Positions 1 to 6,921 of a stretch of 64,000 nt of DNA are shown piece after piece. Below the pieces are notes generated by a model. It was given only the letters and a program-made list of their open reading frames with translations, did no database searches and was not told the DNA's origin. The stretch comes from Sphingomonas pokkalii (lineage in GTDB: Bacteria > Pseudomonadota > Alphaproteobacteria > Sphingomonadales > Sphingomonadaceae), in contig NZ_QENQ01000001.1 in NCBI RefSeq assembly GCF_003096275.1, positions 1,481,855-1,545,854 on the forward strand. Direction: 5' to 3'. A program made the translations under genes and the position numbers. Numbering within the stretch: position 1 is the stretch's first letter; the number at the start of each line of letters is the position of its first letter.

Positions 1-307
1 GCATGTGTTGCATCAGCATCCGGCCAATGCCCGCCTGCTGGCGTGCCGGCTCCACCGCCACCGGCCCGACCATGACCAGCGGCACCAGCGGCCCGATGTC
101 GCTGGCCAACGACACCGGCCAGCTCTGGATCGTGCCCAGCAAGCTACCATCGGCATCGCACGCGGCGAAGCTCAGCGGGCGAATCGGTAGGGTTCCCTGC
201 CGGACCCGATAGGCGGTACGCAGGTGACGATCCGTTCCGAACGCACGATCGAGCAATGCCTCAACGGCACTCGAATCGACCGAATCGAGCGAAACCAATT
301 GTGTCAC
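1..307 (-). CDS. GNAT family N-acetyltransferase, C-terminus outside window
   Basis: Reading leftward from a GTG at 307 there is an open frame of 102 codons that runs off the left edge. An AAGGA-type ribosome binding site precedes the GTG. The protein has the GNAT pattern of a beta-strand core (SLLGTIQSWPV, then PLVMVGPVAVEP) followed by the acetyl-CoA loop QQAGIGRML, so it should transfer acetyl from acetyl-CoA to an unknown amine. It diverges from folB with about 175 bases between the starts. The substrate cannot be told, and the missing C-terminal half would hold the last beta strands. Confidence 0.75.
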   Translation of the reverse strand, partial: MTQLVSLDSVDSSAVEALLDRAFGTDRHLRTAYRVRQGTLPIRPLSFAACDADGSLLGTIQSWPVSLASDIGPLVPLVMVGPVAVEPARQQAGIGRMLMQHM

Positions 308-482
308 CGCTGCTTCCTTCGTCGTGCCCCGGCCCCTGTGCCGAAGGGCGCGCGCTTTACCGGCGCGGTGCGGAAGCGCAAGCGCGAATCGTGCAACAGG
401 CGGATGCAGGGAATGCACAGGCTTTCGTCCGTGCCGCCATCTGCTATGGCGCGCGCCTCATCCCCGCGAAAGGCCCATTTGC

Positions 483-854
483 TTGCCCGACCTATTGCAG
501 CTTCAGGTGCACGACCTCCAGGTGGAACTGCTCACCGGCGTATATTCCGAAGAGACCCATCTGCCGCAGCCGCTGCGCATCTCGGTAACGGTCGATCTCG
601 ACGTTCCCGAGCGGTTCATGCCGGATACGCCGCTTGGTGTTTCCAAAAGCTACATGGACCTGAAGCACGCAGCGACCGACGCGCTGCCGAAAGACGTGCA
701 TTTCACGCTGATCGAAGCGGTGGCGGAGCATATCTGCGAAACCCTGTTCGTCTCTGATTCGCGTGTGCGCCGGGTCGAGGTACGCATCGTGAAGCTCGCC
801 ATCGCCGAACGCGACGAATCCATCGGTATCACGCTGGTCCGCCACCGCCGCTGA
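483..854 (+). CDS. folB: Dihydroneopterin aldolase
   Basis: FolB converts 7,8-dihydroneopterin to 6-hydroxymethyl-7,8-dihydropterin and glycolaldehyde in folate synthesis. The 123-residue product has the family length. It starts with LQLQVHDLQVELLTGVYSEE, where the glutamates near residue 23 match the pterin-anchoring region, and ends with the VRIVKL strand carrying the conserved lysine. No ATG fits: the frame stays open upstream without family-like sequence, and a TTG at 483 has a GAAAGG-type ribosome binding site about nine bases before it. A GTG at 507 is the alternative start. No other folate gene is nearby. Confidence 0.82.
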   Translation: MPDLLQLQVHDLQVELLTGVYSEETHLPQPLRISVTVDLDVPERFMPDTPLGVSKSYMDLKHAATDALPKDVHFTLIEAVAEHICETLFVSDSRVRRVEVRIVKLAIAERDESIGITLVRHRR

Positions 855-875
855 TTGCCGCGGCGCGCCGCGCGA

Positions 876-1712
876 TCAGGCGCAGGGGCCCAGATCGCGC
901 AGCACCAACTGATAATCCTGCCGCGCCGCCGCCGCATTTTCGGGTGATTCGGCGCTCAGCGCATCGGCCGGCAGTTCCTTGGGCAGCCCGCAGGCGAGGC
1001 GGAACCACAGGAGCGTATCCCGTTTTGGCGCGCCGGCGCTCTCGTCGACGATATCGCCAAGCGAAACCGCCCAGCGAGTCTGTTCGCCGGGACGGCGCAG
1101 TATCTGCAGCGAAATCGGCGCGGCATTACCCGTCTTGAGAAAAATCTGCGTTTCCCCCTCGCCGGGCAGCGCGCCAGGCACGTGGAACGCGTTGCCGATA
1201 CCGGTGATCGCCGGCGGCGCGTTGGAAGCAACGAGGTCGCGGGTGATCCGGCGGGTGAGGGCGTCCAGCTCCGGGGTCCAGGTGAACGCGCTGTCGATGC
1301 CGGTCAGCTGCACTTCGCCGCTCTTGCCCGCCACCGGGCGGGCGAACAACAGCACGCGCTGCTTCTTCAGTTTCGGCACCTTGCCGCGTGCGTCGAGCGG
1401 AACATCCGCGACATAGGCAATTTGTGCCGAAAGGGGATTCGATCCGCGAATCAGTGCCAGAACATCGGCCTGGACGTAGAGGCGCGCCCGTCCGGGAGCG
1501 AGCGCGGCACCCGAAATCTCCTTGATGCGGATCAAGTCGCGGATGCGCGCATCGATCACCAGCGGTGCACCCACGATTGCCCCCGCAACGGTGGCGTATG
1601 TGGGTAGGACACTTCGCGCTTCGGCGCGGATTTGCGTGGTTTGCGGGGCGGTCTGCGCGACAACCGGCGATGCTGCAACGCAACAAAACAGCAGGGGGAG
1701 GGCGTATTTCAT
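876..1712 (-). CDS. Exported protein of unknown function
   Basis: A 278-residue protein with a clear Sec signal peptide (lysine at 3, hydrophobic core to about residue 17, cleavage near VVA-Q at 19/20). The mature part is beta-rich. It has a lysine-rich patch around PKLKKQRVLLFARP, and two cysteines near the C-terminus (RLACGLP and the final GPCA) that could form a periplasmic disulfide. I recognise no domain or catalytic motif and assign no function. It converges on folB with a 21-base gap, and its start is 227 bases from tonB, which is read the other way. Confidence 0.75.
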   Translation of the reverse strand: MKYALPLLFCCVAASPVVAQTAPQTTQIRAEARSVLPTYATVAGAIVGAPLVIDARIRDLIRIKEISGAALAPGRARLYVQADVLALIRGSNPLSAQIAYVADVPLDARGKVPKLKKQRVLLFARPVAGKSGEVQLTGIDSAFTWTPELDALTRRITRDLVASNAPPAITGIGNAFHVPGALPGEGETQIFLKTGNAAPISLQILRRPGEQTRWAVSLGDIVDESAGAPKRDTLLWFRLACGLPKELPADALSAESPENAAAARQDYQLVLRDLGPCA

Positions 1713-1939
1713 GCCGGCGGAGCTAGCCGATTGTGCCGATCTTATACAGAAATAATTCTGCCATGCGCACGTTGTACGACCAATTCGTCCGACAAAGAGT
1801 TTGCGTCGTCCGTATGGCCACGATACAGACTTGGTGCTCTCGCCATCAGGGGCGCAGTGTGACCCGGGGTGAGCGGACTTGTGCGCGGCAGCCAGCCGGC
1901 CAGGGTCGCAAGCAGGATTAGAGGGAGTGACGTTGCCGA

Positions 1940-2614
1940 ATGGCTTACGCTGACCGGAATGTAAGTGGCAGTCGTGTGGTCGCGATCGTTATCGTCGCGA
2001 TCATTGTGGCTGGCATGGGTTATGCCTTCGTCACAGGTCTGGCATACCAATATATCAAGAAGAAGGCGGAAGAGCTGAAGACCTTCGAGGTCGAAGAGCC
2101 GCCGCCCCCGCCGGAGGAAATTCCGCCGCCGCCGCCGCCGCCGGACACGCCGGTGCCGCCGCCCCCGACCCAGGTCGTGGTGCCGCCGGCTATCGTGCAG
2201 TCGGTGTCGCCTGCGCCGCCGGTAGCCACCACCAACATCATCCCACCGCCGCCGCCGATTACGCCGCCGGCACCGCCCGCGCCGCCGGCACCGCCTGCGC
2301 CGCCGGCTCCGCCGCGGATCGCAAAGCCGCTCAAGCCCCGCACGCCTCCGGGCTCGTGGGTTACGAACGACGATTATCCGGCCGCGGCACAGCGTTCGGG
2401 TGATGAAGGTACGGTCGGTTTCCGACTGGATGTCGATGCGACGGGTAAGGTTTCGAACTGCTCGATCACCTCGTCCAGCGGATCGTCGTTGCTCGATAGC
2501 ACGGCCTGCAACCTGTTGCGGCGTCGCGCACGCTTCGATCCTGCCCAGGATGCGGGAGGGAACAAGATTCCTGCACCGTATTCCGGCCGGTTCACGTGGC
2601 GGCTTGAAAAGTAA
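1940..2614 (+). CDS. tonB: Energy transducer TonB
   Basis: TonB passes proton-motive force from ExbB/ExbD to outer-membrane receptors. The 224-residue protein has a short cytoplasmic N-terminus and one membrane segment at about residues 13-34. A long proline stretch (roughly 53-135, with PPPPPEE and repeated PAPPAPP units) would span the periplasm. The C-terminal TonB domain holds SWVTNDDYPAAAQRSGDEG and ends at FTWRLEK. The membrane segment has no histidine, unlike the SxxxH motif of E. coli TonB. An ATG with GAGGGAG upstream fixes the start. It is the first gene of tonB-exbB-exbD-exbD and probably serves the two receptors at 42.6 and 47.7 kb. I see no convincing promoter or Fur box in the 227 bases upstream. 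Confidence 0.95.
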   Translation: MAYADRNVSGSRVVAIVIVAIIVAGMGYAFVTGLAYQYIKKKAEELKTFEVEEPPPPPEEIPPPPPPPDTPVPPPPTQVVVPPAIVQSVSPAPPVATTNIIPPPPPITPPAPPAPPAPPAPPAPPRIAKPLKPRTPPGSWVTNDDYPAAAQRSGDEGTVGFRLDVDATGKVSNCSITSSSGSSLLDSTACNLLRRRARFDPAQDAGGNKIPAPYSGRFTWRLEK

Positions 2615-2625
2615 CTCTCCGGTTT

Positions 2626-2651
2626 CCGGTCCGCCGGGCGCGGCGGACCGG
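2626..2651 (+). other. Intercistronic hairpin between tonB and exbB
   Basis: A perfect 10-base-pair inverted repeat (CCGGTCCGCC / GGCGGACCGG) with a 6-base loop lies 11 bases after the tonB stop. No T run follows, so it is unlikely to be a full intrinsic terminator. It is more likely an mRNA-stabilising or partial attenuating hairpin. Confidence 0.6.
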
Positions 2652-2689
2652 CTTGCGCAAGAAGCTATCTTTTAGAGGAAAGACCCAAA

Positions 2690-3484
2690 ATGCTCACGAC
2701 CATTCTCGCTGCCGGTGCCGCCGCAGCTAAGGGCGAAAGCCCCTATGGCCTTCAGCAGGCGCTCAAGGAAGGCGGCCTGATCTCGCAGTCGGTGTTCACC
2801 ATCCTGGTGCTGATGCTCTTCGTGTCGCTCTACATCCTCTTCACGAAGCTGTTCGAGCAGCAGAAGATCATCAACCAGTCGAAGCGCGTCCGCGCCTCGT
2901 TCTGGAGCTCGAACAGCCTCCGCGAGGGCGCTGCCAAGCTCGAGAAGAACTCGGCCTATCGCCAGATCGTCGACGACGGCATCGAAGCGCAGGAGCAGTA
3001 CAAGCTGCTGACCGATCCGGTCGAAGCGCATGACTGGCTGCACGGTTCGCTGGCGCGTTCTGAAGGTTCGATCAACTCGGCGCTGGGTGGCGGTCTCGCC
3101 TTCCTCGCGACCGTCGGTGCAACCGCGCCGTTCATCGGTCTGTTCGGTACGGTTATCGGTATCTACCGCGCACTCATCAAGATCGGCTCGGCCGGTCAGG
3201 CTTCGATCGACGCCGTTGCCGGCCCGGTCGGTGAAGCGCTCATCATGACCGCACTCGGCCTCGTCGTCGCCGTGCCGGCCGTGCTTGCCTTCAACTTCCT
3301 GCAGCGCCGCAACAAGTCGATCGCCGAGAACCTGAACGCGTTCTCGAACGACGTTCTCGGTTACCTGGCGTCGGACGGCAAGGTGCGGCCCGCTACCGCC
3401 GCGAAGAAGCCGGCGGTTGCCGCTGCTGCGAAGCCGGCGACGACCACTGCCGGCCAGACCGGCGGCGCGCAGACCCGCTCGTAA
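2690..3484 (+). CDS. exbB: MotA/TolQ/ExbB proton channel, ExbB
   Basis: ExbB forms the pentameric inner-membrane channel that, with ExbD, energises TonB. The 264-residue product has a first membrane segment at about residues 33-54 and a large cytoplasmic loop. The conserved pair of segments follows, containing [20 protein letters not shown] and [19 protein letters not shown]. The last 35 residues are a lysine/alanine/proline tail without family counterpart. AGAGGAAAG precedes the ATG. TolQ is the alternative, but the adjacent tonB and two exbD genes and the absence of tolA/tolB/pal favour ExbB. Confidence 0.95.
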   Translation: MLTTILAAGAAAAKGESPYGLQQALKEGGLISQSVFTILVLMLFVSLYILFTKLFEQQKIINQSKRVRASFWSSNSLREGAAKLEKNSAYRQIVDDGIEAQEQYKLLTDPVEAHDWLHGSLARSEGSINSALGGGLAFLATVGATAPFIGLFGTVIGIYRALIKIGSAGQASIDAVAGPVGEALIMTALGLVVAVPAVLAFNFLQRRNKSIAENLNAFSNDVLGYLASDGKVRPATAAKKPAVAAAAKPATTTAGQTGGAQTRS

Positions 3485-3494
3485 GATCAAGGCC

Positions 3495-3524
3495 GCGGGG
3501 CTGCCGCGTGTAGCGCAGCCCCGC
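3495..3524 (+). other. Intercistronic hairpin between exbB and the first exbD
   Basis: A perfect 10-base-pair stem (GCGGGGCTGC / GCAGCCCCGC) with a 10-base loop starts 11 bases after the exbB stop. It is the second such hairpin in the operon. It has no T run, which again suggests control of mRNA stability or subunit ratio rather than termination. Confidence 0.6.
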
Positions 3525-3568
3525 CGCCGGACGACGATCCGGCGTACAAGAGGATAGGATTACGCCCA

Positions 3569-4048
3569 ATGGCGATTAGCACAGGCAGCGGCGGCGACGA
3601 CGCACCGATGTCAGAGATCAACACCACGCCCCTCGTGGACGTGATGCTGGTTCTCCTGATTATCTTCCTCATCGCCGTTCCCGTTGTGATCCAGACGATC
3701 GATCTCGCACTGCCCAAGGTGCAGTTCGAGCCGACGACGACCAAGCCCGAGAACGTGTCGCTGTCGATCAAGGGCGGCCCGGACGGGTGCGAGGTCTACT
3801 GGGGTCTGACTCGCGTCAACCACGGTGAACTGCTGGACCGTGCCGTTGCGAAGCTGAAGGCGGAAATCGACCGCCAGGGTGGCCCGAATGCGGCTGGCCT
3901 CGAGCTTCCCGAGGTACATATCCGCGGCGACATCAACACGCCCTATCGCTGCATCGGCGGCACCATCTATACGATGCAGATGGCGGGCTTTGTGAAGGTC
4001 GGGTTCATCTCGGAACCGGAGCCCGGTTCGGGCACCACCCGGCTCTGA
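3569..4048 (+). CDS. exbD: Biopolymer transporter ExbD/TolR (first copy)
   Basis: ExbD is the small partner of ExbB, with one N-terminal membrane helix and a periplasmic domain. The helix follows MSEINTTPLVDVMLVLLIIF and carries the essential aspartate in LVDVML, the residue thought to take up the proton. At 159 residues it is longer than its downstream paralogue. It has a distinctive C-terminal half with two cysteines (GPDGCEVYWG and NTPYRCIGG) that could form a disulfide. Its C-terminal tail ends in EPEPGSGTTRL. It is separated from exbB by a hairpin and from the second exbD by 26 bases. Confidence 0.93.
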   Translation: MAISTGSGGDDAPMSEINTTPLVDVMLVLLIIFLIAVPVVIQTIDLALPKVQFEPTTTKPENVSLSIKGGPDGCEVYWGLTRVNHGELLDRAVAKLKAEIDRQGGPNAAGLELPEVHIRGDINTPYRCIGGTIYTMQMAGFVKVGFISEPEPGSGTTRL

Positions 4049-4074
4049 TCGGCTGCGTTTAAGGAGTTACGACA

Positions 4075-4500
4075 ATGGCAATGAGCGCAGGCCGTGATGA
4101 CGGCGAGCCGATGATGGACATGAACACGACGCCGTTGATCGACGTCATGCTCGTGCTCCTCATCATGTTCATCATCACCATTCCCGTGCAGACTCACGCC
4201 GTTAAGGTGGATCTGCCGCAGCCGAGCACCACGCCGGCCAGCCCCGTCGAGCCGGACAAGAACAAGGTCTATATCGACGCGCAGGGCCAGGTGTTCTGGA
4301 ACAGCATGCCGATCAACGACGTGCAGCTGCGCCAGTATCTGGATGCATCGCTGCAGCGTTCGCCCGAACCGGAGCTGCACTTTCAGCCCGATCCGGCAGC
4401 ACGCTATGACGTGGTTGACCGTATTCTTGCGATCATCAAGCGTGCCAACGTGACCAAGCTCGGTTTCGTCGGCAACGAGCAGTATCGCAACGATTTCTGA
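4075..4500 (+). CDS. exbD: Biopolymer transporter ExbD/TolR (second copy)
   Basis: A second ExbD of 141 residues, close to the usual family length. It has the same layout: MMDMNTTPLIDVMLVLLIMF with the proton-binding aspartate in LIDVML, then a periplasmic domain ending in the conserved RANVTKLGFVGNEQ strand. AAGGAG precedes the ATG. Tandem exbD genes are a known arrangement in proteobacteria with many TonB-dependent receptors. The copies differ enough (the second lacks the cysteines) that they may form alternative ExbB-ExbD complexes. It is the last gene of the operon, directly before a strong terminator. Confidence 0.93.
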   Translation: MAMSAGRDDGEPMMDMNTTPLIDVMLVLLIMFIITIPVQTHAVKVDLPQPSTTPASPVEPDKNKVYIDAQGQVFWNSMPINDVQLRQYLDASLQRSPEPELHFQPDPAARYDVVDRILAIIKRANVTKLGFVGNEQYRNDF

Positions 4501-4530
4501 TCCCCGGCGGGGTTCGGAGTATTTTGGGAG

Positions 4531-4557
4531 GGCGGCCTTTCGGGGCCGCCTTTTTTT
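4531..4557 (+). terminator. Intrinsic terminator of the tonB-exbB-exbD-exbD operon
   Basis: A seven-base-pair GC stem (GGCGGCC / GGCCGCC) with a six-base loop is followed immediately by seven T residues, 30 bases after the exbD stop. This is the clearest intrinsic terminator in the window. Confidence 0.93.
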
Positions 4558-4682
4558 GTGCCCACGCCCGGGGGCCTTGCGACTTTCGACCTGTCTGGGG
4601 CGAGGTTGGAAACGGCAGGAAGTGCGGCGCCGACGCTGCAATACGCTCTAAGGCAAAATCCGCTATTGCCCGGCTGCAACCT

Positions 4683-4716
4683 ATATGTCACTCATATGTC
4701 ATCCAACTGTCATAAA
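4683..4716 (+). promoter_or_regulatory. Candidate Pho box (three phased direct repeats)
   Basis: Three direct repeats, ATATGTCA at 4683, ATATGTCA at 4694 and AACTGTCA at 4705, sit exactly 11 bases apart, the last followed by TAAAT. PhoB boxes are built of seven-base CTGTCAT-type repeats with four-base spacers, an 11-base period, and the third repeat plus spacer (CTGTCATAAAT) matches that consensus closely. A possible -10 (TAACAT, 4732-4737) follows at a distance suiting a PhoB-activated promoter that lacks a -35. The downstream gene is the small exported TPR protein. Confidence 0.65.
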
Positions 4717-4753
4717 TATGTAGAGTTGGTGTAACATATGAGAGGAGCGTTGC

Positions 4754-5110
4754 ATGTCGATCAAACTTGTCGCTGCGGCCTTGGCGCCGCTGCTGGGAAT
4801 GGCAACGCCGTCGCTTGCGCAGGATGCGAGTGTGGCGGCCACGGAAATCAGCACGGGTGCCTTTGCCAAGGCCGAACAGAAGCTGCTGGGTGAGATGCGC
4901 GCGAACCCGCGGCCTGAAGTCCTGTTGAACCTCGCGGCCGTCTATTATGGCACGGGCCGGCTTGCCGAGGCAGGCGCGCTCTATCGCCAGGTTCTGGCGC
5001 AGGACGATGTGATGCTGGACCTGTCGAATCAACGCAGTGCCGGTTCGCACAGTGTTGCGCGCGCGGGGCTTCGCTATCTGGATCTCCGGCAGCGCACCGC
5101 CTTGCGGTGA
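4754..5110 (+). CDS. Small exported TPR-like protein
   Basis: A 118-residue protein with a Sec signal peptide (cleavage near SLAQ-D at 23/24) and one to two helical repeats of TPR type: AFAKAEQKLLGEMRANP, then PEVLLNLAAVYYGTGRLAEAG, then ALYRQVLAQDD. It is probably a periplasmic scaffold or interaction module, with no enzymatic motif. GAGGAG lies nine bases before the ATG at 4754. It is monocistronic, between the exbD terminator and convergent dcd. The upstream Pho-box-like repeats suggest expression under phosphate limitation. The function is unknown and the TPR call rests on pattern only. Confidence 0.75.
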   Translation: MSIKLVAAALAPLLGMATPSLAQDASVAATEISTGAFAKAEQKLLGEMRANPRPEVLLNLAAVYYGTGRLAEAGALYRQVLAQDDVMLDLSNQRSAGSHSVARAGLRYLDLRQRTALR

Positions 5111-5124
5111 ATTCTGCGTTTCCC

Positions 5125-5149
5125 GGCGGTGCGGACCTGCCGCACCGCC
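5125..5149. terminator. Hairpin between convergent TPR gene and dcd
   Basis: A perfect 10-base-pair stem (GGCGGTGCGG / CCGCACCGCC) with a five-base loop lies in the 58-base gap between two convergent genes. It has no T run on either strand, so it is only a probable 3'-end structure, perhaps shared by both transcripts. Confidence 0.5.
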
Positions 5150-5168
5150 CCGGCCATGGTCTTCCGGC

Positions 5169-5723
5169 TTATAGCCGCGGCAGCGTTACGCCTCGCTGCC
5201 CCATATATTTGCCGGCACGATCGGCATAGCTCGTCTCGCAGGGCTGATCGCCCTTCAGGAACAGGAACTGGCAGGCGCCTTCATTGGCGTAGATCTTGGC
5301 GGGCAACGGCGTGGTGTTGGAAAACTCCAGCGTCACATGGCCTTCCCATTCCGGTTCGAGCGGCGTGACGTTCACGATGATGCCGCAGCGCGCATAGGTG
5401 GACTTGCCCAGGCAGATCACCAGCACGTCGCGCGGCACCCGGAAATACTCGACCGTCCGCGCCAGCGCGAAGCTGTTCGGCGGGATCACGCACACATCGG
5501 TCTTGCGATCGACGAAGCTGTTCGCGTCGAAATTCTTCGGATCCACCACCGCGCTGTCGACATTGGTGAAGATCTTGAACTCGTCGGCCACCCGCGCGTC
5601 ATAGCCATAGGAGGACAGGCCGTAGCTGATGCAGCCCTCGCGCCGCTGGCTCTCGACGAACGGCTCGATCATGCCGTGGTGGATCGCCTGCTCGCGAATC
5701 CAGCGATCGGAAAGAATGGACAT
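5169..5723 (-). CDS. dcd: dCTP deaminase
   Basis: Dcd deaminates dCTP to dUTP, feeding dTMP synthesis. The 184-residue protein matches the family length. Its motifs are in order: [13 protein letters not shown], then GKSTYARCG, then HVTLEFSN (holding the catalytic glutamate), then [11 protein letters not shown] near the end. The start MSILSDRWI is the family N-terminus, and the open frame upstream runs into a repeat element and is not coding. Cytidine deaminase (cdd) lies 178 bases upstream on the same strand, so two pyrimidine deaminases are neighbours, separated by an inverted-repeat element. Confidence 0.95.
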   Translation of the reverse strand: MSILSDRWIREQAIHHGMIEPFVESQRREGCISYGLSSYGYDARVADEFKIFTNVDSAVVDPKNFDANSFVDRKTDVCVIPPNSFALARTVEYFRVPRDVLVICLGKSTYARCGIIVNVTPLEPEWEGHVTLEFSNTTPLPAKIYANEGACQFLFLKGDQPCETSYADRAGKYMGQRGVTLPRL

Positions 5724-5790
5724 GGCGCGGGTAGTGCGGGGGAGGGGACGCGGCGTCAAGGCTGGGGGTCCGTATGCTCTCACCAGCGTC

Positions 5791-5884
5791 GTCATTCCGG
5801 CGAAAGCCGGAATCCATTGGGGTCGCCGTCGCAGCAGGAGCCACGACCGAGTGGCGTCTGGATCCCGGCTTTCGCCGGGATGAC
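5791..5884. repeat. Interspersed palindromic element with 26-base inverted ends
   Basis: The left arm (5791-5816) and right arm (5859-5884) are 26-base imperfect inverted repeats. Each contains a GGCGAAAGCCGG-type core, itself a small palindrome, and the arms are joined by about 42 unrelated bases. The GTCATTCCGGCGAAAGCCGG type of sequence is a common intergenic palindrome in sphingomonad and other proteobacterial genomes. It lies between dcd and cdd, encodes nothing, and could fold into a long cruciform or RNA hairpin. Confidence 0.8.
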
Positions 5885-5901
5885 GGACGTGGTGAGGGGG
5901 C

Positions 5902-6360
5902 TCAACTGATCCCCAAATCCCCCGGTCCGAAGGCGTGGGGCAGCAGCTCGGACAGGCGGTAGCTCGCCACCGCGTCGCCCTCGGCCGCACCGCAATGGAC
6001 CGGCAGGTCGCGCTTGCCCAGTTGCGCCGCCTCGTTGATCACCTGCCGGCACCGCCCGCAGGGGCTTACCGGCGCGGTACCCGTCGGCACGCCGTCCGCC
6101 CCGATCGGCCCGCCGATCACCGCGATCGCCGCCACGTCGCGCAGCCGCCCTTGCGCCGAGACCGTCGCCAGCGCCACCGTCTCCGCGCAGAGCGACAGGC
6201 CGTAGCTGGCATTCTCGAAATTGGCGCCGGTCACCACGGTCCCGTCGGTCAGCAGCACCGCCGCGCCGACACCGAAGTTCGAATAGGGCGCATGTGCGTT
6301 GCGCGCGGCGGTGCGCGCGGCTGCGATCAGCGCGCTGGTGTCGGTGGTCATGAAACTCAT
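5902..6360 (-). CDS. cdd: Cytidine deaminase
   Basis: Cdd deaminates cytidine and deoxycytidine to (deoxy)uridine in pyrimidine salvage. At 152 residues it is the small homotetrameric zinc type. The zinc and catalytic motif is split in the usual way: CAET (cysteine ligand and catalytic glutamate) after ENASYGLSL, then PCGRCRQ with two cysteine ligands. The ATG at 6360 overlaps the upstream UPF0262 stop as ATGA, indicating translational coupling. An internal ATG nine bases downstream is an alternative start. Confidence 0.93.
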   Translation of the reverse strand: MSFMTTDTSALIAAARTAARNAHAPYSNFGVGAAVLLTDGTVVTGANFENASYGLSLCAETVALATVSAQGRLRDVAAIAVIGGPIGADGVPTGTAPVSPCGRCRQVINEAAQLGKRDLPVHCGAAEGDAVASYRLSELLPHAFGPGDLGIS

Positions 6361-6839
6361 CCCTTGATGTGGAGCACGCAGATCAGCGTGAACAGCCGCC
6401 GCGCGGTATCGAAATCGACGTCGATCTTCCCCTCCAGCGCCGTCCGCAACAGCTCGGCGCTGTCATTGTGGATGCCGCGCCGCGCCATGTCGACCGTCTC
6501 GATCTGTGCCGGCGTCGCGTTGCGGATCGCCTGGTAATAGCTGTCGCAGATCGCGAAATAGTCGCGGATCGGCCGGCGGAAACGGGCCAAGCCCAGCACG
6601 ATCGTCTCCAGCGGCCTGTCGTCGGCGCGCTTGATCGCCAGCGCCAGCCGCCCTTCCTCGACGCTGATATGCAGCTTGTACGGCCCGGCATAGCCGTCGG
6701 GCTGTTCGCGCTGGGGGGCGAAATGATTGTCCTCGAGCAGATCGTAGATCGCGATCCGCCGTTCCTGCTCGATATCGGCCGAGCGCCACAGGATGGTGCG
6801 CTCGTCGAGGGTCACGTCGAGGATCCGCGGATCGGCCAT
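6357..6839 (-). CDS. UPF0262 family protein
   Basis: A 160-residue soluble protein of UPF0262, a family centred on alphaproteobacteria and of unknown function. Recognisable segments are ILDVTLDERTILWRSADIEQ at the N-terminus, then EDNHFAPQ, and the helical RRPIRDYFAICDSYYQAIR. The ATG at 6839 gives the family N-terminus (MADPRI); the longer frame upstream overlaps the dnaB promoter and start and is not coding. It forms a coupled pair with cdd and diverges from dnaB with 82 bases between the starts. Confidence 0.85.
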   Translation of the reverse strand: MADPRILDVTLDERTILWRSADIEQERRIAIYDLLEDNHFAPQREQPDGYAGPYKLHISVEEGRLALAIKRADDRPLETIVLGLARFRRPIRDYFAICDSYYQAIRNATPAQIETVDMARRGIHNDSAELLRTALEGKIDVDFDTARRLFTLICVLHIKG

Positions 6840-6921
6840 AGGGCGCAGCTTTGGGGGCATTCCCCGTTTTCCACAAGCCATGGCGGTTGCCGTTCCCCCT
6901 GCATTGGCCGATGAGGGAGGG

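Noticed and set aside
1799..1830. Possible sigma-70 promoter before tonB (TTGCGT and GATACA)
   Set aside because: The spacer is only 15 bases and the elements are weak.
2101..2320. Repeated CCGCCG/CCGGCACCG units in tonB as a DNA repeat element
   Set aside because: They encode the proline-rich spacer of TonB, a normal family feature.
2020..2343. Glycine-rich frame on the minus strand within tonB
   Set aside because: It is the reverse complement of the tonB proline repeats, not a glycine-rich protein.
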